In this document: positions 7,156 through 15,805 of the stretch, one piece after another
Layout: each line of letters starts with the position of its first letter
How positions within the stretch are numbered: position 1 is the first letter of the stretch
Made by a program: the position numbers and the translations under genes
Notes under the pieces: generated by a model
Database searches by the model: none
Seen by the model: the letters and a program-made list of their open reading frames with translations, nothing else
Told to the model about the DNA's origin: nothing
From: Sellimonas sp963559135
GTDB taxonomy: Bacteria; Bacillota; Clostridia; Lachnospirales; Lachnospiraceae
DNA length: 64,000 bases
Assembly (NCBI GenBank): GCA_963559135.1
Contig: CAUWJP010000008.1
Span: 29,320-93,319 of the forward strand
Direction: 5' to 3'

Positions 7156-10100
7156 TTAGTCCTCCTTCTTCTTTTTTCTGCCCTTAAAGGCTGCGACGCC
7201 GAGAACGCCTGCACCGAGGACGCAAGCCGCCGCAAGTCCTCCCCAGAGGGCAGGGTTGAAGTCATCGCCTGTTTTCGGGGTGTCACGCAACTCGTTGTGC
7301 ATCGTGACCGTCACGGTTTCGACCGTCTTGACCGTCGCTTTCTGGTCGGCAGGCAGGATATAACCAGAGGACGCCTTATCGTTTACCTCGGACACGGTAT
7401 ATTCCCCGATACGCAAGCCCTCGATGATGATTTCGCCGTTCTTATCAGTCTTGAATGTCTGGTCGTAACCGTTGTTCCCGATAACTCGGAAAGAGAAGCC
7501 CTCCACCTTGCCGTCAGAGGAAGTCTTGACGATTTTAAGAGAGCCTTTCTGTGCTTCGTTTAAGAAGCCCTTGCCCGCTTCATTTTCCACGGTATAGGTC
7601 TTGCCGTTTTCCTCAATGGATACGGGGTAAACATTGTCGTCCAAAAGGAAGCCCTCTGGGGCTTTCGTTTCCTTGACAAAATATTTTCCGTAAAGCAAGT
7701 CCTTCATCTGGTAAACGCCGCCGTCAAGCTCCGTCATCTTTCCAAGCAGCTCATCGTCCTTGTCCAGTTCGCCGTTGCCGTTGGTGTCGGCGTAAACCTC
7801 AAACTCCGCACCTGTGAGCTTGTTATCGGGATAGTCCTTATCCACCTTTGTCAGCTCGATGTTGCCACGGATGCGGTAGTTGACAAGGGAGATTTCCACA
7901 ACCTCGTCCACCTTGCCGACAGTCACGGCGATTTCTTCCTCGGAGAGTACGAAACCTTTCGGGCTTTCGATTTCACGGACAATCCATGTGCCATACGGTA
8001 CTTTCTCAAAAGCGAAGCTGCCGTCCTCTGCGGATGTTGCCGTAGCAATGGCATTTTCCTTTGTAAACTCTGTCGTTCCTGTCTTGAAAATGCCTATGAC
8101 CGCACCGCCAAGGGCGTTCCCGTTCTCATCGGATTTCTTGCCGTTTACTGAGCCGTAGATGATGTCATTGTTGATGGCTTCGCCCTCATTTGCTGTGATG
8201 TGGACGGTAGCGGTATCCTGTCCTGCGTATTCAAAGACAACGGGATATTTCGTATCGTCCAGAATATAAGCGGCGTTTGTGCTGATTTCCTGCACATAGT
8301 AACTGCCCATCGGCAGGTCACTGATTGCCTTGCCGTGACCGCTTTCGTCAAGGGAAATGACCTCAAGCAGACCGTCAGCAGGGATGACCGTACCATCAGC
8401 GGCGGTGAGTTCCTCGGCGGCATACAAGCCGAAGGTCACATCAAAGATTTCGCCGTTTGTGCCGACGCCGTATTTCTCGTCTGTTGCAAGGCTCTTTACA
8501 AGGTCGATTTCCACTTTCTGACGCTCGTTTACAAAGCCTGTGGCGGTTTCGGTGACAGCCACTTCCTGACCTGCATACACAAGCTCGACGGAGTGGGTTT
8601 CCTCATTCAGCACCATGCCATACGGGGCTGTGATTTCCTTTACTTCGTATTTGCCAAGATACAGCTCTTTGGATTTTGCCATGCCGTCTGCACCTGTGGT
8701 AACGGTATCTACCACCTCGCCCTTAGAAGCACGGAGCGTACCGTCCAGAGTAACAATATCCTCGGCGGCGGTAATCTCATAGACCGCACCTTCCAGACTG
8801 CTGACGGAGAAAATCGGCTGATACAAGCCCTTGTCGCCTGCCACGGTGGAGAACACCTCGCCTGACTTCTCCACGGTAACCGTGCCTTTCTGTGCCATAT
8901 TGGAGCGTACCACTTCAATGAGCGTAATGCCGCTTTCCTCCTCGGAGTTCTCCTGCACCACATCAAAATAAACAGGCTCGGAGTTTAACACATACCCATA
9001 CGGAGCCTGCACCTCCACGATGGAGTAGCCCTTACCGTATTCCAAGGTCTGGGGCGTGATAAGCTCGCCGTCCGCCGTGGTGTAAAAGGTGTCAATGGTC
9101 GTCACTTCGGGATAAGTGAAAGTCATCGTCACAAGTTCGCCATTCGGGTCGTAAATCTGGAAGCCTGCCCCTGCATATGGGATGGTGTTGCCTGTTTCCG
9201 CATCCTTCTTCACGATTTTGATATAGCTCTCGAAGCCCCTGTTGTTGATAAGGTAGCGGTAGGTCTGACCGTCCTTGTTAATGAACACATCAAACGGCTT
9301 CATCAGCTCACGCCCCTCCCATCCAGAGGTCTGCTTTACGGTATAGACGCCATACGGCATATCCTTTGTCTGGGCGAAGCCGTTCTCATCGCAGGTGAGA
9401 ATGTCACGCTCGGTTTCCTTTGCATTTCCATAGCTGCCTGCGGATTTGAGGAACACTTCAAATACCGCACCTTCTTCGGGTGTTTCAATCTGGGTTTCGC
9501 CATTGTCGGTATGCTTGATGATGGCGATATTGCCCTTAATGACCTGCTCATTCACATCATTTGCGGCAGAGTTGTACTCAATGGTATAAAGTTCTGGCTC
9601 TGCCCCTACATGGTGGATGGTTTCATCGAGCAGATAGCCCTCGGACGGGCTGATTTCACGGACGCTCCAATCGTCACCGCAGATATAATACTTGGTCGTG
9701 AACTGTCCGTTTTCATCGGTGGTGTAGGTGTCAATCAGTTCCTCGCCCTTGTAGATGCCATAAACCGCACCTGACAGGGTAGCATCGCCCTGCGGGTTTC
9801 CTGTTTCCACATCGGTCTTTGTGACCGTCACATTAAATTTCTTCAGCACATTGTGGAAGCTGCGGTTTGTGACCTTTTTCCATTCAATCGGGGCGGTCTG
9901 GTTTTCGGGAACGACATAGCGGATAGCCGTGTCCACTTCCTCAAGCACATACGGGGTATCGCCGCTAATAAGGACATTTTCAAACTTCGCCAGTCCGTTC
10001 TTATCGGTTACGGCGTATTCATCCACGGGCAGACCGCTTAACGAAGTGCCGTAGAGGTGGAAAGTCACGCCCTCCACCAGATTGTCCTCGGAAGTCTTAA

Positions 10101-11304
10101 TCACTTCCAGACTGCCACGCTTCAGCATATTGTTGAAATTAACCGTGGTGGTCTTGCCGCCAATCAGCGTTACCGTCTGGCTCTGCTGCGGCTCATAGCG
10201 GTCAATGGACTGCTCGGTAATCGTATAAGTGGCAGGGAATAAGCCCTCCACACTAATGTTGCCGTTTTCATCAGTCTTTACGGTCTTATCAAAGCCGTCG
10301 CCCTTGATGTGGAAAGAGATGCCCGCCACAACGCCGTCCTCGGAAGTCTTTTTTAAGGCAATCGTGCCTGTAGGCGTTTCGATGTTGATATATGCCTTTA
10401 CGCTGTCAGCGTTCTCTACGCCTGTTACCAAGTCCTGCAAGTTCGGGTCGCCGTAAGCGATGAGCTTTGCGGAGCTGCTGACTGTCGGCACATTCTTCCT
10501 CGTCGCCGTAATACGGACAGGACCGCTAATCGCCTTTTTGGAGCTGATGGTCAGCTTGTTGTCGTCCTTCGATACGGACACATTGGCGTCGGAGCTTGTA
10601 AAGGAATAATCAGAGAGAACACCGTTTTTATCAGTCAGCGTGACGCTGTACTTCCCGTCTTTATATGCAAGCTCCTTAGTAATATCGTTTTTACCGCCCG
10701 ACATGAAACTCGGTATGGTGTTATGCTCGCTCATCAGCGAAACAATCTGGTCGTAAGCCGCCCTTGCCCCGCCGTTCGCATAATTCGAGCCGAAGTGCAG
10801 GCTGTAAACCGTTGTGCTTGTCTGCTTATACGAGCCTGTGGCTTCACGGCAGCCCGTAACAAACTCCCACACAAGGGTCTGGGTGGCAAGCCATTTTTCA
10901 TCATCGCTGCCTGTGAGGTTGCTTCGGTTGCCCTGATAGCCGTAGAGCAGGGCAAGCCCGACAGCTTTTTTCTGGTTGGCGGAGAGGGCGTTCCAAGTTT
11001 CCGAGGACGCTTTCGCCAGAGTGTTGCCTGTTTTCAAGGGTACGCCCGGCTGGATACAGAACGCATCCTCGCCGTCCACATACATACGGTACTTGTAATT
11101 GCCCGTGCCGCCTGCGGTGTAGCCGCCGATGTTGGCACTTGAATTGTACCGCATGGCGTTCCCGCTGCTGTCATAGGTGTGGGTAAAGCTGATTGTGCCG
11201 ATGTCGCCTGCGGCAAACGCCGTGGTTGCAGGCAGTACCGACAACGCTGTGACCGCAGCCATCACAAGAGCCGCAGCCTTTTTGAATAGTTTAGGGATTT
11301 TCAT
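7156..11304 (-). CDS. Cell-wall-anchored thioester-domain, SpaA/CnaB-repeat surface protein, 1,382 aa
   Basis: A signal peptide (LFKKAAALVMAAVTALS, cleavage near AFA-AG) starts the protein. Residues ~35-200 look like a thioester (TQXA-type) adhesion domain, with FCIQPG and ATQTLVWEF as probable Cys and Gln partners. About ten SpaA/Cna-B-type beta domains follow, most starting G-x-[IVL]-x-[IVL]-x-K and ending in an E-x-x-AP-x-G-[FY]-like strand. The C-terminus has a sorting signal DTPKTGD (LPxTG variant), a hydrophobic segment and GRKKKKED. Likely role: adhesin that holds donor and recipient together or binds host surfaces. ATG 11304 follows CAGGAGGTATTT. No sortase is in the window. Confidence 0.9.
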   Translation of the reverse strand: MKIPKLFKKAAALVMAAVTALSVLPATTAFAAGDIGTISFTHTYDSSGNAMRYNSSANIGGYTAGGTGNYKYRMYVDGEDAFCIQPGVPLKTGNTLAKASSETWNALSANQKKAVGLALLYGYQGNRSNLTGSDDEKWLATQTLVWEFVTGCREATGSYKQTSTTVYSLHFGSNYANGGARAAYDQIVSLMSEHNTIPSFMSGGKNDITKELAYKDGKYSVTLTDKNGVLSDYSFTSSDANVSVSKDDNKLTISSKKAISGPVRITATRKNVPTVSSSAKLIAYGDPNLQDLVTGVENADSVKAYINIETPTGTIALKKTSEDGVVAGISFHIKGDGFDKTVKTDENGNISVEGLFPATYTITEQSIDRYEPQQSQTVTLIGGKTTTVNFNNMLKRGSLEVIKTSEDNLVEGVTFHLYGTSLSGLPVDEYAVTDKNGLAKFENVLISGDTPYVLEEVDTAIRYVVPENQTAPIEWKKVTNRSFHNVLKKFNVTVTKTDVETGNPQGDATLSGAVYGIYKGEELIDTYTTDENGQFTTKYYICGDDWSVREISPSEGYLLDETIHHVGAEPELYTIEYNSAANDVNEQVIKGNIAIIKHTDNGETQIETPEEGAVFEVFLKSAGSYGNAKETERDILTCDENGFAQTKDMPYGVYTVKQTSGWEGRELMKPFDVFINKDGQTYRYLINNRGFESYIKIVKKDAETGNTIPYAGAGFQIYDPNGELVTMTFTYPEVTTIDTFYTTADGELITPQTLEYGKGYSIVEVQAPYGYVLNSEPVYFDVVQENSEEESGITLIEVVRSNMAQKGTVTVEKSGEVFSTVAGDKGLYQPIFSVSSLEGAVYEITAAEDIVTLDGTLRASKGEVVDTVTTGADGMAKSKELYLGKYEVKEITAPYGMVLNEETHSVELVYAGQEVAVTETATGFVNERQKVEIDLVKSLATDEKYGVGTNGEIFDVTFGLYAAEELTAADGTVIPADGLLEVISLDESGHGKAISDLPMGSYYVQEISTNAAYILDDTKYPVVFEYAGQDTATVHITANEGEAINNDIIYGSVNGKKSDENGNALGGAVIGIFKTGTTEFTKENAIATATSAEDGSFAFEKVPYGTWIVREIESPKGFVLSEEEIAVTVGKVDEVVEISLVNYRIRGNIELTKVDKDYPDNKLTGAEFEVYADTNGNGELDKDDELLGKMTELDGGVYQMKDLLYGKYFVKETKAPEGFLLDDNVYPVSIEENGKTYTVENEAGKGFLNEAQKGSLKIVKTSSDGKVEGFSFRVIGNNGYDQTFKTDKNGEIIIEGLRIGEYTVSEVNDKASSGYILPADQKATVKTVETVTVTMHNELRDTPKTGDDFNPALWGGLAAACVLGAGVLGVAAFKGRKKKKED

Positions 11305-11346
11305 AAATACCTCCTGTAATTGAGATTAGATTTGCCTGACTGACCG

Positions 11347-11373
11347 AAAAAAGCTGCCCGCATTGGACAGCTT
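11347..11373 (-). terminator. Rho-independent terminator after parAB
   Basis: On the minus strand, arms AAGCTG and CAGCTT with a short inner CC/GG pair form a hairpin followed by six Ts. It lies after parB and ahead of the surface-protein gene, so either that gene has its own promoter in the remaining ~40 bases or the hairpin acts as an attenuator. The rest of the 186-base gap shows no further feature. Confidence 0.65.
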
Positions 11374-11490
11374 AAAGTGTTTCTTTTTTCGGATAGTTAC
11401 TGGCAGTATAGGGGGTGAGGTGTGGAGAGGGGGAACGGCAAAAAAATTTGGCTATCCTCCAAAGGGCAGACCTCGCCCTCGGTGTGTGGC

Positions 11491-12426
11491 TTACCTTTCG
11501 TGAGCCTTGCTTCTCTGTAAATGGCGGTTGTAGAACTCCAAAGCCTTGACAACAAAATCCGCTTCCTTCCCTCTGGGGACTGACCTCGGTATGAGCTTGG
11601 TTATCCTCTCGTCCTTGAAAGCAGGCTTTTCTTTCTGGTTGGGCTTTTCCTCCTGCATGATGCTCTGGATAACCTCGTCCGTGAGCTTGCCGTCCTGCAT
11701 AAACTTTTTCATTTTGATAGCCTGTGCAAGTGACGGCGTGGCGTCGTTATATTCCATAGCTTCAAGCAGGGTGTACTGCTGTCCCTCGGTGAGATAGGAG
11801 ATTTCCACCGCAGGGCGGAACGCTATCTGGCGGTCATCTACCATTTGCAGGATTTCGGGTACAAGCTCGGTTAGGCGGATAAAGCGGCGTACCTGCTCAT
11901 GGCTGTCATCGGTTTTTGCCGCTATCTTTTCTCGGCTCGTCAACTTCTGCACCACTGGTGCAGAAGTTAAATCTGTACGCTCACCTTGTCGTTTCATTGC
12001 TTCAAGCCGCATCTTATACGCAAAGGCTTTCTCACTCGGCAGGATGGTAGTGCGTTGGAGATTGCTTTCCACCATAACGATAATCGCTTCGTCACGGGTC
12101 AGCTCCTTGACCTCGCATTTGAGCTTTTCAAGCCCTGCAAGCTCGCAAGCCTTTTTCCGTCTGTGACCGCTGATAAGCTCATACCGCCCGTCCTCTTTGA
12201 GCCGAACAGTAGCAGGCGTCATCACGCCGCTTCGCTTGATACTATCGACAAGCTGCTCCATGTCCTCGTCCATTAAGACCTTGAACGGGTGGTCTGGAAA
12301 CTCGTCAATCTCCACAAGGGGAATGTCTCTTATCTTGCTTAAGTTGGCTTCCTCACGGCTCTGGTCTGTTTCAAACAGTTCATCGTATGCGGTCAGCTCG
12401 ATTTTTGGTGCGTTGTTTCTCGCCAA
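11491..12426 (-). CDS. parB: ParB/Spo0J-family partition protein of the ICE
   Basis: ParB N-terminal nuclease/CTPase-like domain with DIPLVEIDEFPDHPFKV, and the GHRR-type motif ELISGHRRKKACEL. It is followed by an HTH region with SREKIAAKTDDSHEQVRRFIRLTELVPEI. Length 311 residues. TTG 12426 is chosen as start because AGGAGG sits nine bases before it; an in-frame ATG at 12456 is possible. It overlaps parA by 47 bases. Works with ParA to segregate or stabilise the element in its excised, circular form. Confidence 0.85.
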   Translation of the reverse strand: MARNNAPKIELTAYDELFETDQSREEANLSKIRDIPLVEIDEFPDHPFKVLMDEDMEQLVDSIKRSGVMTPATVRLKEDGRYELISGHRRKKACELAGLEKLKCEVKELTRDEAIIVMVESNLQRTTILPSEKAFAYKMRLEAMKRQGERTDLTSAPVVQKLTSREKIAAKTDDSHEQVRRFIRLTELVPEILQMVDDRQIAFRPAVEISYLTEGQQYTLLEAMEYNDATPSLAQAIKMKKFMQDGKLTDEVIQSIMQEEKPNQKEKPAFKDERITKLIPRSVPRGKEADFVVKALEFYNRHLQRSKAHER

Positions 12427-13207
12427 GCTCTGCCACCTCCTTTCCAAACTGCTCATAAGCTGCGGCTACCTTGCCGCCTTTGTCATAGGCAAAAATGCTT
12501 TTCCCCTCTGCGGTGGCTTCCACGGCACGGATGGAATGGGGTATCTGGGTATCAAACACCTTGATTTTCTGTCCGTAGGCACTTCTCACCGTGGCAGTGA
12601 TTTCCTTGGAGATGTTCGTGCGGGGCATTACCATCGTCATAAGGATACCGTCAATCCGCAAAGGGGGATTGATTTGCCGTCTGACTTTCGACACGGAGCG
12701 AAGCAACAGCTCTAAGCCTTTGGCAGAAAGATAGTGGGGCTGCGTAGGGATAACCACGCTGTCAGCCGCCGCCAGTGCGTTAATAGTGAGCATACCAAGG
12801 CTCGGCATACAGTCTATTAAACAATAGTCGTAGTTTTTCTTGACCTCGTTCACGCAGGTTTTCAGCACACGTTCACGGCTTATGGCGTTAATCAGCCTTA
12901 CTTCCAAGCCCGACAGCTCAATATTGGACGGTAACAGGTCAACGCCCTCGCCGTGGTGCAGGATACTTTTCTGAACATCTATGGGATTGTCCTCAATGAT
13001 GTCCTGCATGATGGTGGAGAGCGTGACGGGTAAATCGTCTGGTCTGTTGTAGCCAAGGGACATAGTTAGATTTGCCTGTGCATCAGCATCAATGAGCAGG
13101 ACTTTCTTGCCCTGCTGTGCCAGACTTACGCCCAGATTGACCGCCGTGGTGGTCTTGCCCACGCCGCCTTTCTGGTTGGTTAAAGCAATCACTTTGCAAT
13201 TTGACAT
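12380..13207 (-). CDS. parA: ParA/Soj-family partition ATPase of the ICE
   Basis: 275 residues from ATG 13207, behind AAGGAGGACGC. It has the deviant Walker A motif KGGVGKTTTAVNLG near residue 13, LLIDADAQANLT (A'), and the YCLIDCMPSLG Walker B region. This marks it as a Soj-type ATPase rather than a plasmid ParA with a long HTH N-terminus. Forms an operon with parB. Presence on an ICE suggests active maintenance after excision. A longer upstream frame from 13321 has no SD and would begin in the preceding terminator. Confidence 0.9.
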   Translation of the reverse strand: MSNCKVIALTNQKGGVGKTTTAVNLGVSLAQQGKKVLLIDADAQANLTMSLGYNRPDDLPVTLSTIMQDIIEDNPIDVQKSILHHGEGVDLLPSNIELSGLEVRLINAISRERVLKTCVNEVKKNYDYCLIDCMPSLGMLTINALAAADSVVIPTQPHYLSAKGLELLLRSVSKVRRQINPPLRIDGILMTMVMPRTNISKEITATVRSAYGQKIKVFDTQIPHSIRAVEATAEGKSIFAYDKGGKVAAAYEQFGKEVAELGEKQRTKNRADRIR

Positions 13208-13233
13208 AGATGCGTCCTCCTTCCTTATAGATT

Positions 13234-13256
13234 TAGCCACTTTGTCAGGGTGGCTA
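13234..13256. promoter_or_regulatory. Inverted repeat upstream of parA, possible operator or parS-like site
   Basis: Arms TAGCCAC and GTGGCTA separated by nine bases, 27 bases upstream of the parA start. The symmetry and location suggest autoregulation by ParA/ParB or a partition site; a mRNA hairpin is an alternative. Confidence 0.35.
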
Positions 13257-13294
13257 TGTAACCGTACCAGAGAACGCAAAAGGATTAACAACGC

Positions 13295-13335
13295 AAAAAA
13301 GCCGCCTACTCTTAAAATCAATAAGAATAAGCGGC
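13295..13335 (-). terminator. Strong terminator between the boundary gene and parA
   Basis: A 14-bp stem (two G-T pairs on RNA), GCCGC outermost, seven-base loop, then six Ts on the minus strand. It ends the transcript of the 59-residue gene. Confidence 0.85.
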
Positions 13336-13351
13336 TTCGTGGTAATCTGCC

Positions 13352-13531
13352 TTAGATATATTCAATTTTCATTCTCTTTGCGGGGGCGTTCATCACTCGG
13401 AAGATGAGTTCGTCCACGGGGTCGGTATATCTGCCCTGTCGGATAAGCTGATTTTTCAGCTCCACAAGGCTATGTAACAATAAGCGTCTTTCTTTGCCGT
13501 CCAGATACAGGTGGGTTTTCTTTTCTCTCAT
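13352..13531 (-). CDS. Small ICE protein at element boundary, 59 aa
   Basis: ATG 13531 is preferred; a GTG three codons upstream is too close to the AAAGGA SD. The product is basic and helical (KKTHLYLDGKERRLLLHSLVELKNQLI, then DPVDELIFRVMNAP). This resembles short ICE proteins near the attachment end, function unknown. It has its own promoter and terminator, so it is a monocistronic unit directly next to the element end. Confidence 0.65.
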   Translation of the reverse strand: MREKKTHLYLDGKERRLLLHSLVELKNQLIRQGRYTDPVDELIFRVMNAPAKRMKIEYI

Positions 13532-13557
13532 ATACAGCACCGTCCTTTCCTGATGTC

Positions 13558-13586
13558 ATTATATAAGGAAGCGGCAGGATGCTCAA
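13558..13586 (-). promoter_or_regulatory. Sigma-A promoter of the 59-residue gene
   Basis: Minus strand TTGAGC, 17-base spacer, TATAAT. Lies just past the rlmD terminator and points into the element. Confidence 0.65.
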
Positions 13587-13590
13587 ATGT

Positions 13591-13625
13591 GAAAAAAGCG
13601 TACCACTATTTCTAATGATACGCTT
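13591..13625 (-). terminator. Terminator of rlmD, supplied by the element
   Basis: Ten-base-pair stem AAGCGTATCA with TGGTACGCTT (one G-T), ten-base loop, then six Ts on the minus strand, seven bases past the rlmD stop. Confidence 0.85.
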
Positions 13626-13631
13626 CTCTCC

Positions 13632-15314
13632 TTAGATAACCTCAAAATGCTTCAGAGCATCTTTGATTGCTTCAACCTTTTCTGGCGTTGGATGTTTCCT
13701 CGGCTGTTTCAATTCCTCCACCGCATTAGGGGCATCGTACATCGGCAAGCCTAAATCCCGTTTTACCTCTGCGATGTATGCGGTATGTACCTTGAAACCG
13801 TATTTTGCTTCTATGTACTCCTTAATCATCTTGTAGGTAACACGCTCTTTCGGCTTATATGCGGCGGCTCTCTTGGCGATATTATCAAGCGGCACTTTGC
13901 CTTCTCCCTCGCCAAACTCGACTTTTACATTGATTACGCTGTCAGGTTTTTTGTGGGAAAGCATTACAACCGTTTCCACATGCACCGTTCCCGGAAATAA
14001 ATCCACACAGCTTACCCGTTCCGGTACATATCCTTTTCCTGTCAACAGTTCCAGATCTCTAGCCAGACTAGTCGGTTTACAGGAGATATAGACGATTCTC
14101 TCTGCTCCAAATCCAATGATCTTTTCCAACGCTTTCGGGTGCACGCCGTCACGTGGCGGATCAAGGATAACCAAATCCGGCACTTCTTTCAGCTCATCAA
14201 CTACTTTGAGTACATCGCCCGCCCAGAAGCTGCAATTATCCAGTTCGTTCAATGCCGCGTTTTCTCTTGCTGCCTCAACTGCTTCCTCTATGATCTCGAC
14301 TCCGACTACTTTTTTTGCTACCGGTGCCGCAATCTGGGCAATGGTGCCTGTTCCGCTATACAGGTCAAAAACAACTTTATCCTTCGTGTCTCCGATATAT
14401 TCCCGTGCAGTCTCATACAGCACCTCAGCCCCCAGAGAATTTGTCTGAAAGAAGGAAAATGGTGTAATCTTGAATTTTAGTCCCAGAAGTTCTTCGTAAA
14501 AGTAGTTCTGTCCGTACAGAATTTCTGTTCCTTCATCTTTCACTGCGTCAGCCAGACTGGCGTTTCTTGTATGCAGAATTCCCGCAAAGGTTCCTTTGAG
14601 CGGTAATGCCAGCAGAGCTTCCTTCCATCCACGCAACAGGGATTCTTCTCCGGTATAGGCGGATGTTGTAATCAGATCCGCCAGAATCTCTTCAGTTTTT
14701 ACTGCCTTTCTTACAAGCAGATGTCGGAGATATCCATCATGGCGCATTCGGTGATAGAACGGCACTTTTTGCTGTTCAAAATACTCTCTGGTGCATTCAA
14801 GAATCATCCGGAAATCCTCATCCACGATCCGGCACTCAGAAACAGTCACAATATCGTGAAAACTTCCCCTCTTATGCATGCCAAGAGCCAGCGGTCCATC
14901 CTTATATTCATCACCGAATGTAAATTCCATCTTGTTCCGGTACGCTTCCCGCACCGGACTTTCCTTGATTCCTTCAAATACTCCTTGCGGAATCTGGTCT
15001 TTCAAAAGTTCCCATACCTGGGATTCTTTGAGCTCCAGCTGCTTTTCGTACGGAAGGCTCTGGTAGGAGCATCCTCCACACTGCCCGAAATACGGACACG
15101 GCGATGGAATCTCGTCCACAGATGTCTCAAGGACTTCCAGTAGCCTCCCTTCGGCTTTTCCTTTTCTCACTTTGTTAACTGCCACTTTTACTTTTTGTCC
15201 CGGAATCACATGCTTCACGACGATATCCTGCTCTTCGCCTTCCACTTTCACAATTCCTTTGTTTGGAAATTTGATGCAGCAGACAGTTCCTTCATATATG
15301 GTTCCTTTTTTCAT
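13632..15314 (-). CDS. rlmD: 23S rRNA (uracil-5-)-methyltransferase RlmD/RumA with element-derived C-terminus
   Basis: 560 residues from ATG 15314, behind CAGGAGAG. TRAM domain residues ~1-60; iron-sulfur cysteines CPYFGQCGGCSYQ; SAM motif DLYSGTGTIAQ; catalytic region ILDPPRDG and SCKPTS. Enzymes of this family methylate U747/U1939-type sites in 23S rRNA and normally end soon after the HVETVV motif. Here ~115 further residues follow, with a charged segment and a compact domain (VTYKMIKEYIEAKYGFKV, IAEVKRDLGLPMY, KVEAIKDALKHFEVI). I infer this tail comes from the inserted ICE. Confidence 0.9.
   Translation of the reverse strand: MKKGTIYEGTVCCIKFPNKGIVKVEGEEQDIVVKHVIPGQKVKVAVNKVRKGKAEGRLLEVLETSVDEIPSPCPYFGQCGGCSYQSLPYEKQLELKESQVWELLKDQIPQGVFEGIKESPVREAYRNKMEFTFGDEYKDGPLALGMHKRGSFHDIVTVSECRIVDEDFRMILECTREYFEQQKVPFYHRMRHDGYLRHLLVRKAVKTEEILADLITTSAYTGEESLLRGWKEALLALPLKGTFAGILHTRNASLADAVKDEGTEILYGQNYFYEELLGLKFKITPFSFFQTNSLGAEVLYETAREYIGDTKDKVVFDLYSGTGTIAQIAAPVAKKVVGVEIIEEAVEAARENAALNELDNCSFWAGDVLKVVDELKEVPDLVILDPPRDGVHPKALEKIIGFGAERIVYISCKPTSLARDLELLTGKGYVPERVSCVDLFPGTVHVETVVMLSHKKPDSVINVKVEFGEGEGKVPLDNIAKRAAAYKPKERVTYKMIKEYIEAKYGFKVHTAYIAEVKRDLGLPMYDAPNAVEELKQPRKHPTPEKVEAIKDALKHFEVI
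13940..13985. other. Probable attachment-site region (attL or attR) in rlmD
   Basis: The conserved RlmD codons for HVETVV lie at 13965-13982, and conserved similarity to RlmD ends just after them. ICEs of other Firmicutes are known to insert at the equivalent codons of the rum gene. The exact core cannot be fixed without the other end of the element. Confidence 0.45.
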
Positions 15315-15342
15315 GATTCTTCTCTCTCCTGTATTGATTCTC

Positions 15343-15374
15343 AAAAAAATAAGGCAGGAAGTTGATTTCCTACC
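15343..15374 (-). terminator. Terminator after the 82-residue membrane protein gene
   Basis: Minus strand stem GGTAGGAA with TTCCTGCC followed by a T-rich tract. It lies only ~30 bases before the rlmD start, so rlmD may depend on read-through or on a promoter not recognised. Confidence 0.7.
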
Positions 15375-15399
15375 CTATCTTCTCTTGCTTTCCCAAGTT

Positions 15400-15648
15400 T
15401 TACTCTACTTCATCTTCATCATCGAAGAAGTCGTCGTCGAAATCGTCATCGAAATCTTCTTCAAAGTCTTCCAGATAATCTGGTGTAAAGAATGAGTATA
15501 CTGCATAAGCAATCGCTGCTACCGCTGCTACCGCTCCAATAATAGCCAGTATCCAAACAATCACCTTTTTCGTATTATCTTCATCTTTTTTCTGTAATAA
15601 TTCGCTTAATTTGGAAGCTGCCATAATTTCTTCAAACTTTCCGCTCAT
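15400..15648 (-). CDS. Small membrane protein with extreme acidic C-terminal tail, 82 aa
   Basis: ATG 15648 follows AAGGAGAGGGAGC. Residues 1-28 are charged, ~30-55 form a transmembrane helix (VIVWILAIIGAVAAVAAIA), and the last ~25 are almost all Asp, Glu and Phe. The type is familiar from Lachnospiraceae genomes near rlmD and pcrA, but I know no function. The acidic tail could bind cations or basic proteins (inference). Confidence 0.75.
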   Translation of the reverse strand: MSGKFEEIMAASKLSELLQKKDEDNTKKVIVWILAIIGAVAAVAAIAYAVYSFFTPDYLEDFEEDFDDDFDDDFFDDEDEVE

Positions 15649-15698
15649 GCTCCCTCTCCTTTCTGATGTCGCCATCTCAACGCTTGTTCTTTTTGGTA

Positions 15699-15704
15699 AT
15701 TATA
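15699..15704 (-). promoter_or_regulatory. Extended -10 promoter of the 82-residue gene
   Basis: Minus strand TGGTATAAT, an extended -10, with no good -35. Confidence 0.5.
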
Positions 15705-15805
15705 CCACTATCATAGACAGAATGCCATCCTTTTATGTGAACTTTTCCTGATTTTGTCATTTTGAGGTTACAATTCACCCTCACCTTTTTGTACTTCTGT
15801 CTTCT

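Larger units (their letters stand above)
1..13960. mobile_element. End of an integrative conjugative element (Tn1549/CTn-like) inserted in rlmD
   Basis: The left 13.9 kb reads as the accessory end of a conjugative element. It has a giant methyltransferase/helicase-type ORF, a run of small unknown ORFs typical of Firmicute ICEs, a SpaA-repeat surface protein, and ParA/ParB. All are on the minus strand with tight spacing and base and codon use different from the DNA to the right. The right boundary falls inside the 3' part of the rRNA methyltransferase gene, where the conserved RlmD sequence gives way to an unusual tail. The right limit is an estimate. The other end, with recombinase, relaxase and type IV secretion genes, lies outside the window. 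Confidence 0.8.

Noticed and set aside
7086..7286. 66-codon minus frame at the end of the adhesin gene
   Set aside because: Out of frame with the adhesin, overlaps its sorting signal; the real small gene is at 7060-7152.
11374..11490. G-rich stretch as oriT candidate
   Set aside because: Only a run of purines and no relaxase-type inverted repeat; cannot be supported.
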